A stretch of 64,000 nt of DNA. Source: UBA1765 sp045615885 (GTDB lineage Bacteria; Fibrobacterota; Fibrobacteria; Fibrobacterales; Fibrobacteraceae). The notes beneath the pieces were generated by a model. The model worked only from the letters and a program-made list of their open reading frames with translations. It did no database searches and was not told the DNA's origin. The DNA is taken from NCBI GenBank assembly GCA_045615885.1, contig JAZLFR010000031.1, positions 1 through 64,000 of the forward strand. The letters are read 5' to 3'. The translations under genes and the position numbers were made by a program. Shown here piece after piece: positions 22,259-30,141 of the stretch (the first letter of the stretch is position 1; each line of letters begins with the position of its first letter).

Positions 22259-23183
22259 TTTAAAAGTTCCAGGTTCAAATTTTATCCAGCCGGTACGCAA
22301 GAGTGTTCCGGCTGGTTTTTCTGTGTTCAAAACTGGAGAAACTCCAGAAGTGTTTCTCTACCTGGAGAGCGGCGAGCTGTCGGCGGTAACTACCGACGAG
22401 AACGGCAAGGAAAAGGAACTTTTCAAGGTCCAACCTAAAGAGGTGGTCGGAGTTCCGACACTAATCGAAAAGGAAGCGCTCCCCTACGATATCAAGGCAA
22501 GTGCAGATTCCGAATTTTTGGAAATCAACGAAGAGTGCCTGGCTTCTGCCTTGAAGACGGCTCCTGTCTGGCTTTTGGCAGCCACGCGCCAAATCGTTCT
22601 GCACACGAAGCGCGCAAAGACTGACATCAAGACAACGCTCTGCAAGAACAAGTCCAGGGCTCTGGCACAGTTCCTTGCCATGCAGGCAGAAATCAAGCTT
22701 GCTAGCGGCTCCCCGGCAATATTTGAAAACGCCAGGGACCTTTTGCTCGAATGCGCCTGGCAGTCCAAGATTCCGGCCAAGGAACTTGCGACAGAGCTCC
22801 GCTCGCTGGAACGCCGCCACATGGTGCTCATTCAAGACGAAACTATCGGTATCCAAGACCCGTCCCTGCTTACCGCATACGTCGATTACCTGACGAGCCT
22901 GGAGCTCGGCGAAGACTTTGCCCCGTTCCATTTGAACTTGACAGAAAAGCGCTGCCTTTCTTGCGTCGCGCGCGAACCGGCAGGTACCGCAAAGGAAGCC
23001 TCCGAATGGCTCGCCCTGCTCAAGGCTAACGACAAGTTCGCAACCGTCGCAGAAGTCATCATGCTCGAAAAGCAAGGAATTTTGCAGAAGACGGAATTCG
23101 GTCAACTCGCCACCAACAAGGAACGCATCCGCTGGTTTGCCCTTTGCCTGAACCACGAAGCAGATTTGCGAGGTGCGCTGTGA
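22242..23183 (+). CDS. Cyclic-nucleotide-binding-domain-like protein (first of a pair)
   Basis: A protein of up to 313 residues. Residues 20-105 resemble the cNMP-binding beta-roll (VPAGFSVFKTGETPEVFLYL, ESGELSAVT, VVGVPTLIEKEALPYDIKAS). A long helix and a helical region follow, with a possible winged helix at about 165-205 (LLLECAWQSKIPAKELATEL) in the position of a Crp-type DNA-binding domain. The only good upstream start is TTG at 22242, inside rplS, so translation may be coupled. The nucleotide-contacting Arg of true Crp domains is not obvious, so binding may be degenerate. The stop overlaps the next gene's GTG start. Confidence 0.65.
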   Translation: MNARTNLKVPGSNFIQPVRKSVPAGFSVFKTGETPEVFLYLESGELSAVTTDENGKEKELFKVQPKEVVGVPTLIEKEALPYDIKASADSEFLEINEECLASALKTAPVWLLAATRQIVLHTKRAKTDIKTTLCKNKSRALAQFLAMQAEIKLASGSPAIFENARDLLLECAWQSKIPAKELATELRSLERRHMVLIQDETIGIQDPSLLTAYVDYLTSLELGEDFAPFHLNLTEKRCLSCVAREPAGTAKEASEWLALLKANDKFATVAEVIMLEKQGILQKTEFGQLATNKERIRWFALCLNHEADLRGAL

Positions 23184-24106
23184 GACTCCAAGCCAAAGAC
23201 ATCCTGTTTACCGAAGGCGAGCCGAACGATGCTCTCTACATTGTCAAAGGGGGCACGTTGCATGCCATCCGCCGAGAGCGTGAACGCATTGACGTTGTGG
23301 AAACTTTCGGGCCGGGCTCCATTATCGGCGACCTGCCGTTAGCAGGGGCCGCACCGCGCCCGTATTCCGTGCGGGCCGAAGAAGATTCGGAACTACAAAA
23401 GATTACCCGTGAAGACGCCGAAACAAACCTGTTGGAAATGCCGCGCTGGTTCCGCTGCCTGCTCCGCAATTTGCAGGAACGCAAGCTGCGCTTCGAAAAG
23501 CGTAGAAAGCGCTACTTTTCCATTCACGCCTTACCAGCTTTGCTCTCGATACTCGACCACTTCGTTCGCACCTCCGACGATGACGAAATCGCCTTTGAAG
23601 AAGTTGCCGACAAGCTCTACGCGCTGAACGGCATTCGCCTCGACGACACGGACAAACTCTGCAGGGCGCTCGCCCAGCTCGGCCTGTTCACCTATGAAGG
23701 CACGAACATCGAACTCACAAAGCCGACCGTAGTTTCAATGCTTTATGAGACTATTCGCCACCGCACCCTGAAGCGCGAACTGCCTCCGCAACTTTTGAAC
23801 GCCACGGAACAACTGCTGCTCACGCGCTTTGCCAAGGCTGCAACCAAGGGCCAGATTTTTGAAGAGCACTTTACCGAAATTTCCGGCCAAGATTTTTTAG
23901 ACGCGGCAGAAAGCAAGATCAAGTTTACGCACAAGCATCTCACGCACCTGACGGAACGTAAAATTCTGTATTTGGAACCAGGCTCAAGCAAGGAAGATTT
24001 CACAGCCAGCGACCGCATTTACGGCGATGTGGAATATATTCACGACTTGCTAGAATTGAACAGGATCTACCCTGAACTTGACCACGGTCTTGTGGAACTG
24101 CTTTAA
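23180..24106 (+). CDS. Cyclic-nucleotide-binding-domain-like protein (second of a pair)
   Basis: A 308-residue protein. The GTG at 23180 overlaps the previous stop by 4 bases (GTGA), a strong sign of translational coupling. The N-terminal cNMP-like roll is clearer here (LQAKDILFTEGEPNDALYIV, KGGTLHAIRRERERIDVVE, FGPGSIIGDLPLAGAAPRPY, SVRAEEDSELQKI). This matches the GxxxGELAL...R.AxAxA phosphate-binding cassette in outline, with IIGDLPL and PRPYSVRA. A long helix and helical domains follow without an obvious HTH. It resembles the first gene in layout, so the pair probably arose by duplication and may form a heteromer. Possible reader of the cyclase product made at 10.4 kb. Confidence 0.7.
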   Translation: MRLQAKDILFTEGEPNDALYIVKGGTLHAIRRERERIDVVETFGPGSIIGDLPLAGAAPRPYSVRAEEDSELQKITREDAETNLLEMPRWFRCLLRNLQERKLRFEKRRKRYFSIHALPALLSILDHFVRTSDDDEIAFEEVADKLYALNGIRLDDTDKLCRALAQLGLFTYEGTNIELTKPTVVSMLYETIRHRTLKRELPPQLLNATEQLLLTRFAKAATKGQIFEEHFTEISGQDFLDAAESKIKFTHKHLTHLTERKILYLEPGSSKEDFTASDRIYGDVEYIHDLLELNRIYPELDHGLVELL

Positions 24107-24109
24107 CAA

Positions 24110-24140
24110 AAGAAGCCCGGCTAAAAGCCGGGCTTTCTCT
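24110..24140. terminator. Bidirectional terminator
   Basis: AAGCCCGGC (24113-24121) pairs with GCCGGGCTT (24127-24135). It lies between two convergent genes with T-rich flanks on both strands. Confidence 0.85.
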
Positions 24141-24152
24141 TTGCGGATTTTC

Positions 24153-25940
24153 TTAGCGAACTTCCGCAGGCATTGCAGGCAAGGCTTCGCCCTTCTGCAT
24201 AGCATTTTCCAAGGCGCTAGCCTTCTTGGCATCATAGTACCAATACACTGGGATTGCATCTTCGCGATTATACTTGTCCAATACCTTTTCCGGAGTGCCG
24301 AAACGGTTCCAGTAAAGCAGACGGTGGTGGTCACACTGCCACATCAAGGCATACGGTACAAGTTCCGTCAAACGGTTGTCGAGGGCGCGCAAAATTTCGT
24401 TGCGCTTTTCAAGATTGAATTCAGTCTTCTGCAAATTGATGAGGCTATCGACAACGGCATCCTTTACGCCGGCAAGGTTGTTCGTGCCCTTGTCATCTGC
24501 CGTCGTAGAAATCCAGGAGGCTTCCGGGTCACGCAGGCGGCCAGCGCCCCAGTTGATCCAGTACATGTCAAAATCGGCATCGTCAAGGCGCTTGCGCAGC
24601 GTGCTCTGCGACATCTGTTCAATGTTCACCTTGATGCCAGCCTTCTGCAAGTCTTCCTGGTAGAGCGTCAAGTGGCGCATTTCGGAAGAAGCCGTAATGA
24701 ACGTGACCGTAAACTGCTTGCCGTCTTTTTGCAACATGCCCTGTGCATCTGGCTTGTAGCCGGCTTCTGCCAAAAGGGCGCGGGCAGCATCTGGATCATA
24801 GCCGTACAAGGGAGCATTCGGGTTCTGGTTATTTTCCCAAAGGTCCGGATAATAGCTGTTGAGCAAAAAATACTGGTCATACATGTATTTTTCGTTCATG
24901 AGCTTGCGGTTCATAAGCATGGAAAGAGCTTTGCGAACGCGCACATCCTGGAACTTTTCGCGACGGAGGTTGAAAGCCATGCCCTGGAAACCGATCGGTT
25001 CCTGGTTGTAGATTTTCTGCTTTACAGCATAGTTCTTCTGCACAGCTTCAAAGTCGGTCTGTTTCATCCAGATGGAAGAAGTGTAGAGCGGGTAGGCGTC
25101 AAAGTCCTGCTTTTTGAAAGCTTCAAGAACCTTCGTCTGGTCTTCCATGAAGCGGTAGCGGATTCGTTCGAAGTTGTATTTGCCACGATTCCAATTCTTT
25201 GCAAATCCCCACCAGTCGGCGCGGCGTTCAAGTTCCACAAAACGGTCTTCGCGGAATGTCTTGATTTTATACGGACCGCTCACGACAGGGAATTCATAAC
25301 GGATTGCATTGAAATCCTTGCCGGCCCAAATATGCTTCGGGAATGCAGTAAGGCCAGCAGCCTCCCAGAAATTGCCCCAATGGGCTTCCTTCGCGACAAC
25401 GCGAATCGTAAGTTCATCAATGACTTCGGGACGGTCAAAGCGACTGAGACCGACCTTGAAAATCGGAGTCAGGTTCTTTTCGTCCATCATCACATCGTAA
25501 TAGAACTGGACATCTTCTGCGGTAATCTGCTTGCCGTCGCTCCACTTGGCGCGCGGGTCAAGCTTGAATGTAAAGGTCTTGCCGTCTTCGCCAATTTCCC
25601 AGCTTTCCGCAAGCACGCCAATTTCACGGTCTTCGGTGGAATGGAGCGTCACGAGAGATTCGAACATGAGCGTCATGAGCTCTGCAGAAAAACTGTTGTA
25701 GTCTTCCCACATGTTGAAGGACTTGGGCATGGAACTGCCCCAAAGCGTAACGGAGCCGCAAGGCACAGCATCCTTTGCCGCAACCGGGTCGAATTCGCCG
25801 GTCCCTTCCGGCATGTTCCAGGAATCCGGGCAAGCGGTTGCTGACTTTTTGCCTTCAGCCTTCTTTTCATTGCAGCCGGTCAAAACAAGAGTTGAGAGCC
25901 CAAGAACAAAAAGTGTTTTCCAAAGAGTTCTAAAATTCAT
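24153..25940 (-). CDS. ABC transporter substrate-binding lipoprotein, family 5 (OppA-like)
   Basis: A 595-residue peptide-type solute-binding protein. The lipoprotein signal is FRTLWKTLFVLGLSTLVLTG then Cys23. Family 5 motifs are clear: LAESWEIGEDGKTFTFKLDP, AKWSDGKQITAEDV, the MAFNLRREKFQDVRVRKALS stretch, LLAEAGYKPD. Of two adjacent ATGs, 25940 has the better spacing to AAGGA. No permease or ATPase gene is adjacent, so it works with distant components or is an orphan receptor. It follows rnc by 13 bases, an unusual partnership. Confidence 0.9.
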   Translation of the reverse strand: MNFRTLWKTLFVLGLSTLVLTGCNEKKAEGKKSATACPDSWNMPEGTGEFDPVAAKDAVPCGSVTLWGSSMPKSFNMWEDYNSFSAELMTLMFESLVTLHSTEDREIGVLAESWEIGEDGKTFTFKLDPRAKWSDGKQITAEDVQFYYDVMMDEKNLTPIFKVGLSRFDRPEVIDELTIRVVAKEAHWGNFWEAAGLTAFPKHIWAGKDFNAIRYEFPVVSGPYKIKTFREDRFVELERRADWWGFAKNWNRGKYNFERIRYRFMEDQTKVLEAFKKQDFDAYPLYTSSIWMKQTDFEAVQKNYAVKQKIYNQEPIGFQGMAFNLRREKFQDVRVRKALSMLMNRKLMNEKYMYDQYFLLNSYYPDLWENNQNPNAPLYGYDPDAARALLAEAGYKPDAQGMLQKDGKQFTVTFITASSEMRHLTLYQEDLQKAGIKVNIEQMSQSTLRKRLDDADFDMYWINWGAGRLRDPEASWISTTADDKGTNNLAGVKDAVVDSLINLQKTEFNLEKRNEILRALDNRLTELVPYALMWQCDHHRLLYWNRFGTPEKVLDKYNREDAIPVYWYYDAKKASALENAMQKGEALPAMPAEVR

Positions 25941-25953
25941 CATAAATCCTTTT

Positions 25954-26808
25954 TTAAGCCGAAGCGACTTCATCAGAAGTTTGTTCAGCGCAGTCAGAAT
26001 CACAAGATTCAGAATCGACATTGACAGTTTTTTCGGCAGCCTTGAGAAGCTCCATGCCTTCTTCGGTTTTTAGTTTTTCGAGGGCAACGCCAGAAGCAGC
26101 TTGTTCCGCCTTCTTTTTGGATCGACCCTGGCCAATGCCAAACGAAACATCGTTCAAAAAAACTTCCACGTCAAAAATACGTTCGTGTTCCGGTCCGTTT
26201 TCGGCAACAACCTTGTACTGAATGCTTATGGAACCATGCTCATTTACAAAGTCGGCCTTTTCGACAAGTTCCAAAAGTTCACTTTTAAAATTTCTGAAAT
26301 CGGTTGCCGAAAGAATTTCTGGAATGCGCGGCCAATGGAAGGTCTCCATGATCTTTAAAACTTCAGCGAGCCCACCGTCAAGATAGACGGCTCCGAGCAC
26401 GGCTTCAAAGGCATCGGCTACTACATTTTCGCAATAGCGGCCACCGTTCATGGCAATACCCTTGCCCACGCGTATGAAGCGGCCCAAATTCCAGAGAGCG
26501 GCGGTCTGCGCCCAGGCATGCCCAGAAACGATAGCTCCCTTCATGTTTGTCATTTCGCCTTCGGGAGCCTGCGGGTACATTTTGTAAAGATATTCGGTCA
26601 CGAGCATGTTGCAAACGGCATCGCCCAAAAATTCAAGGCGTTCGTTGCAATCATAATGCGCCATTTCCTTGCCGTCAAGGTACGAACTGTGGTAGAGCGC
26701 ATGGACAAGCAATTCCGGGTCCTTGAAGGTATAGCCAAGCTTATCTTCAAGCCTATCGCCATCATGCATGCGAAACCAGTATTCCTTATTCGATTCTACA
26801 GTATCCAA
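25954..26808 (-). CDS. rnc: Ribonuclease III
   Basis: A 284-residue double-strand RNA endonuclease for rRNA and mRNA processing. The signature NERLEFLGDAV is at residues 55-65, and the second acidic cluster is VVADAFEAVLGAVYLDGG. A C-terminal dsRNA-binding domain follows (about 185-260, GIGQGRSKKKAEQAASGVAL). A 25-residue acidic tail (SESCDSDCAEQTSDEVASA) goes beyond the usual end. The gene is not next to acpP or fabF as is common. A palindrome lies upstream. Confidence 0.96.
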   Translation of the reverse strand: MDTVESNKEYWFRMHDGDRLEDKLGYTFKDPELLVHALYHSSYLDGKEMAHYDCNERLEFLGDAVCNMLVTEYLYKMYPQAPEGEMTNMKGAIVSGHAWAQTAALWNLGRFIRVGKGIAMNGGRYCENVVADAFEAVLGAVYLDGGLAEVLKIMETFHWPRIPEILSATDFRNFKSELLELVEKADFVNEHGSISIQYKVVAENGPEHERIFDVEVFLNDVSFGIGQGRSKKKAEQAASGVALEKLKTEEGMELLKAAEKTVNVDSESCDSDCAEQTSDEVASA

Positions 26809-26846
26809 AATCTATTCCTAAAATTTTTAGGTAATCCCCAAAAACT

Positions 26847-26859
26847 AACGCAATGCGTT
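26847..26859. promoter_or_regulatory. AACGCA-A-TGCGTT palindrome upstream of rnc
   Basis: Perfect 6-1-6 inverted repeat 39 bases upstream of the rnc start. The half-site resembles those in the ATPase promoter at 17047-17076. Confidence 0.5.
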
Positions 26860-26938
26860 GCAATGCATTTTGACAAAATTGAATTTTTGGAGTTTGTCCA
26901 AAAAAAAATATAAAAATTTCGCGACTTATACGCGGCTC

Positions 26939-26966
26939 TTGCAAAATGATTGCGTGAACTTATTCT
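26939..26966 (+). promoter_or_regulatory. Promoter of the TAXI-gltS operon
   Basis: TTGCAA (26939-26944) and TATTCT (26961-26966), spacing 16, about 29 bases before the ATG at 26995, which has an AAAGGG Shine-Dalgarno sequence. Confidence 0.55.
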
Positions 26967-26994
26967 ATCTTGCAATTTATAAAAGGGATAAAAA

Positions 26995-27945
26995 ATGGGC
27001 GTAAAGTTTTTTCACAAATTGAGTCTGGCTCTGCTTTCCTGTTTGAGTGCAGCAACATTCATGGCCTGCGGTGAAGAACAGGTTATAACTTTGGGCACCG
27101 GCAACAGTGGCGGCCTTTACTATAAGTTCGGCAACACCTTTGCAGAACAGATTGACCAAAGCAGCGCAAGCTTTAAACTGCAGGTAAAAACGACTGCAGG
27201 GACAGCCGCAAACATACGCCTTCTGGAACAGGGCTTCCTCGACATGGCCATTGTGCAGAGCGACATGCTCAAGGACGCAAAGCTTGGCACAGGCATTTTC
27301 ATCAACGAATCCAAATATGTGAATGAAAGCGCAATCGCGGGCCTCTACACAGAAACATTCCAGATTATCGTGAACGCAAGTTCCGGCATCAACACCGTCG
27401 AAGATTTGCTTGGCAAGCGCGTATCGGTTGGCGAACCAGAATCTGGAGTAATCAGAAACGCTCAGATCATACTGGAAGCCTACGGCTTGACCTTCGACAA
27501 GATCGACGCCCAGAAGCTTTCCTTCACCCAGTCTGCCGAGGCACTGAAGGAGGGTGCCATCGACGCATTCTTCTGCACGGCAGGCATCCCGACCCCGGCA
27601 GTTGCGGACCTCGCCAAAGAAATAGACATCAAGCTTCTTTCCATAGACAACATGACTCTTGAGCGTTTGCTCCGCTTGCACGACGAATATGTTGCAAGCG
27701 AAGTCCCGGCAAACTCCTACAAGGGTCAAACAGAAAGCGCGATTACCTTCGGCATGAAGGCAGTTCTTGTCGCAAACAACAAAATGGACAAGGAGATTGT
27801 AGAACAGATAGCCACAACGCTCTTTGCAAAGCAGGCTATCCCCATATCCCCAAGTTTTGCAACAACAGCAATCCCGACTGAATTCCACCCAGGAGCCGCA
27901 AGCTACTATCAAAAGCAGGGCTTCAAGGTGAACGCAAAGGAATAA
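26995..27945 (+). CDS. TAXI-family TRAP substrate-binding lipoprotein
   Basis: A 316-residue binding protein. Lipoprotein signal ends at FMAC (Cys25). The TAXI family is recognised by ITLGTGNSGGLYYKFGNTFA, TTAGTAANIRLLEQGFLDMA, VNASSGINTVEDLLGKRVSV and the closing region TEFHPGAASYYQKQGF. TAXI proteins usually feed TRAP permeases (DctQM type). Here the next gene, 6 bases on, is a GltS-type sodium/glutamate symporter, which suggests a binding-protein-dependent secondary transporter, perhaps for glutamate. No DctM is present. Confidence 0.9.
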   Translation: MGVKFFHKLSLALLSCLSAATFMACGEEQVITLGTGNSGGLYYKFGNTFAEQIDQSSASFKLQVKTTAGTAANIRLLEQGFLDMAIVQSDMLKDAKLGTGIFINESKYVNESAIAGLYTETFQIIVNASSGINTVEDLLGKRVSVGEPESGVIRNAQIILEAYGLTFDKIDAQKLSFTQSAEALKEGAIDAFFCTAGIPTPAVADLAKEIDIKLLSIDNMTLERLLRLHDEYVASEVPANSYKGQTESAITFGMKAVLVANNKMDKEIVEQIATTLFAKQAIPISPSFATTAIPTEFHPGAASYYQKQGFKVNAKE

Positions 27946-27951
27946 GCTTTC

Positions 27952-29139
27952 ATGACACTTTCTTTGGACATGTACCAGACAATGGCATTTGCCGTCGTCA
28001 TCTTGACATTTGGCACCTGGCTAAAAAAGCATGTAAAAGTTCTTGAAAAATTCTGTATTCCATCCCCTGTGATCGGTGGTCTCGTATTCGCCATACTTTC
28101 CTGCATTCTGCACGTGGCCGGACTTCTGGAATTTGCATTTGACGAAACGCTCAAGACCATTTGCATGGTCGCGTTTTTCACGGCGGTCGGCTTCCAGGCA
28201 AACCTGAAAGTTTTGAAGAGCGGCGGCGTGAGCCTCGTGATCTTCTTGGTGTGCATCTGCACGCTGATCATCATGCAAAACACGCTTTCGCTCGGCCTTG
28301 CTAAGCTCATGGGTGTAAACCCGCTCGTAGGCCTTTCAACAGGCTCCATCGCCATGGTCGGCGGCCACGGAACCTCCGGGGCATTCGGCCCAGTGCTCGA
28401 AGACTTCGGCATGCAGGGGGCAACAACGCTATGCACCGCAGCGGCAACGTTTGGCCTTGTAGCCGGCTCCCTCATGGGTGGCCCACTCGGTCGCCGCCTT
28501 ATTCTGAAAAACGACCTTTTGAAAACCGTCAAGGACGAAGACACAGCCCCGCTCGAAGAAGAGGAAGAAAAGCACAAGCGTTTCCACAGCAAGTACGCCC
28601 CGGCAGCATACCAGATTGCAATCGCCATGGGCCTTGGCACGCTGATTTCTTACCTGCTTTCCAAAACCGGCATGACATTCCCGACCTATATCGGCGCCAT
28701 GATCATCGCGGCAATCATGCGCAACCTTGGCGAATACACAAAAAAGTTCAAGGTCCACATGGGCGAAATCAACGACATCGGCGGCATCTGCCTTTCATTG
28801 TTTTTGGGCATCGCCATGATTACGCTCAAGCTGTGGCAGCTAGCATCGCTTGCGCTCCCGCTGTTCGTGCTTCTTTGCGGCCAGGTCATTTTGATGTTCC
28901 TGTTCGCCTATTTCGTCGTCTATAATGTCATGGGACGCGACTACGATGCAGCAATCCTTTCTGCAGGCGTATGTGGCTTTGGCATGGGCGCTACGCCAAA
29001 TGCAATGGCCAACATGCAGGCTCTAACAAACAAGTTCGTGCCGGCGGTAAAGCCTTATTTGCTAGTGCCGATCGTCGGCAGCATGTTCGCAGACTTTTTG
29101 AACAGCCTGTGCATCACATTCTTCATCAACCAGTTCTAA
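27952..29139 (+). CDS. gltS: Sodium/glutamate symporter
   Basis: A 395-residue inner-membrane carrier of the GltS/ESS family with about ten helices. Family stretches include PSPVIGGLVFAILSCIL, TVGFQANLK-type segment (FFTAVGFQANLKVLKSGG), STGSIAMVGGHGTSGAFGP, and the matching second-half loop AGVCGFGMGATPNAMANM. It imports glutamate with Na+. The cytoplasmic linker between the halves is charged (EEEEKHKRFHSK). Co-transcribed with the TAXI lipoprotein upstream and probably with a small acidic protein downstream. Confidence 0.93.
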   Translation: MTLSLDMYQTMAFAVVILTFGTWLKKHVKVLEKFCIPSPVIGGLVFAILSCILHVAGLLEFAFDETLKTICMVAFFTAVGFQANLKVLKSGGVSLVIFLVCICTLIIMQNTLSLGLAKLMGVNPLVGLSTGSIAMVGGHGTSGAFGPVLEDFGMQGATTLCTAAATFGLVAGSLMGGPLGRRLILKNDLLKTVKDEDTAPLEEEEEKHKRFHSKYAPAAYQIAIAMGLGTLISYLLSKTGMTFPTYIGAMIIAAIMRNLGEYTKKFKVHMGEINDIGGICLSLFLGIAMITLKLWQLASLALPLFVLLCGQVILMFLFAYFVVYNVMGRDYDAAILSAGVCGFGMGATPNAMANMQALTNKFVPAVKPYLLVPIVGSMFADFLNSLCITFFINQF

Positions 29140-29152
29140 GCAAGAGATTCCC

Positions 29153-29323
29153 ATGCCCAACAGAGACGATATTGAAATTACGATCGATAGCGACAATCTT
29201 GCTTTCCCGGACATCCACATCAAAAAGAAAAACAGCGAGCCGCCAAAGGAAGAAGTTTCGGAAGAGGGCGACGTTTACGACGACGTTGCTATCCCTGAGC
29301 TTCGCGTAAAAAAGCGCAAGTAA
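29153..29323 (+). CDS. Small acidic protein after gltS, unknown
   Basis: A 56-codon frame (ATG 29153, TAA 29321-29323) starting 13 bases after gltS. The product begins MPNRDDIEITIDSDNLAFPD, has an acidic middle (EEVSEEGDVYDD) and ends in basic RVKKRK. No membrane helix or signal. Its last 35 bases overlap the 3' end of trmO on the other strand. Spacing and protein-like composition favour a real gene; function unknown. Confidence 0.5.
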   Translation: MPNRDDIEITIDSDNLAFPDIHIKKKNSEPPKEEVSEEGDVYDDVAIPELRVKKRK

Positions 29324-30080
29324 ACTTTCGGTGCAGTTCCTTGTCGTTATAGCGGTCTTCTGCAGAAGCCAGTTCTTCTGCCGTGTAGCCGCTGTAAAAG
29401 CGTTCCACGCGCACCTGTTTCAAGGCTGCGTCCAACACAAACGCAATGCGAAAAACGCGGAATGAAAGCACGCCTTTTTCCCCATGGATTTCAACACGCT
29501 TGCGGCTTGCATCCATAGGAGCATTGCCGAGCTGCACACGAGCAAAGGAAACCAGATCCGGACCCCCGGCAGAAACAAGGAATTCATTCTGCTGCAGGGC
29601 AGTATCTGCAAAGCTCACATCCCACGGGTCCGCGGCCTGTTCATCGGCCCAGCCTGCGCGCGCATTCGAAAACGAGTCAGCCTTTGGAATATAAGGCTTA
29701 ATGTCAAAAACGGGCGTGCCGTCGAGCAAATCGGCTTCGTCTACAGACAAAGTAAGTTTTTCGATTTTCAGCAGGCGAACGCAGCTAAGCCCGATCGGGT
29801 TCGGGCGATATGGAGAACGGGAGGCAAAGGTACCCACGCGTTCCCGGTCCGTTGTTCCGACTGGCGGGCGCGTAGTCGGCCGCCAGCCTTCGTTCCTATC
29901 GAATTGGAAAATCACCCAAAGGCGTTCAAAGCCGTCCAGGTCGCGAAGCGCCGTCTCGAAATTTTTGCCAGGCAAAAGTTCTATGCGGCCCGGGTGTCCA
30001 GAAAAGAACACGCCCTGGCGCGGCACTTCCTGCTTGTATGCAGCTTCCGAACGGAAATATCCTATGGGTTCAATGTTCAT
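29289..30080 (-). CDS. trmO: tRNA (N6-threonylcarbamoyladenosine-N6)-methyltransferase TrmO (TsaA/YaeB family)
   Basis: A 263-residue protein. TrmO methylates t6A37 in certain tRNAs. Family features are IEPIGYFRSEAAYKQEVPRQ, the DLDGFERLWVIFQFDRN stretch, TFASRSPYRPNPIGLSCVRL and DGTPVFDIKPYIPKAD. The C-terminal extension ending in the HRKFTCAFLREAQG segment belongs to the longer TrmO form. It is divergent from prfA with 61 bases between the starts, so both genes concern decoding. Confidence 0.92.
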   Translation of the reverse strand: MNIEPIGYFRSEAAYKQEVPRQGVFFSGHPGRIELLPGKNFETALRDLDGFERLWVIFQFDRNEGWRPTTRPPVGTTDRERVGTFASRSPYRPNPIGLSCVRLLKIEKLTLSVDEADLLDGTPVFDIKPYIPKADSFSNARAGWADEQAADPWDVSFADTALQQNEFLVSAGGPDLVSFARVQLGNAPMDASRKRVEIHGEKGVLSFRVFRIAFVLDAALKQVRVERFYSGYTAEELASAEDRYNDKELHRKFTCAFLREAQG

Positions 30081-30141
30081 TGGCTCAACTTTAGAAAATT
30101 AGCGCAGTCATTATTTCATTTTTTTCTACCTTTACCCACCG

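Noticed and set aside
24078..25844. 588-codon open frame on the plus strand
   Set aside because: It lies antisense to the OppA-like gene, which has clear family motifs; the product is a low-complexity mirror with no domain.
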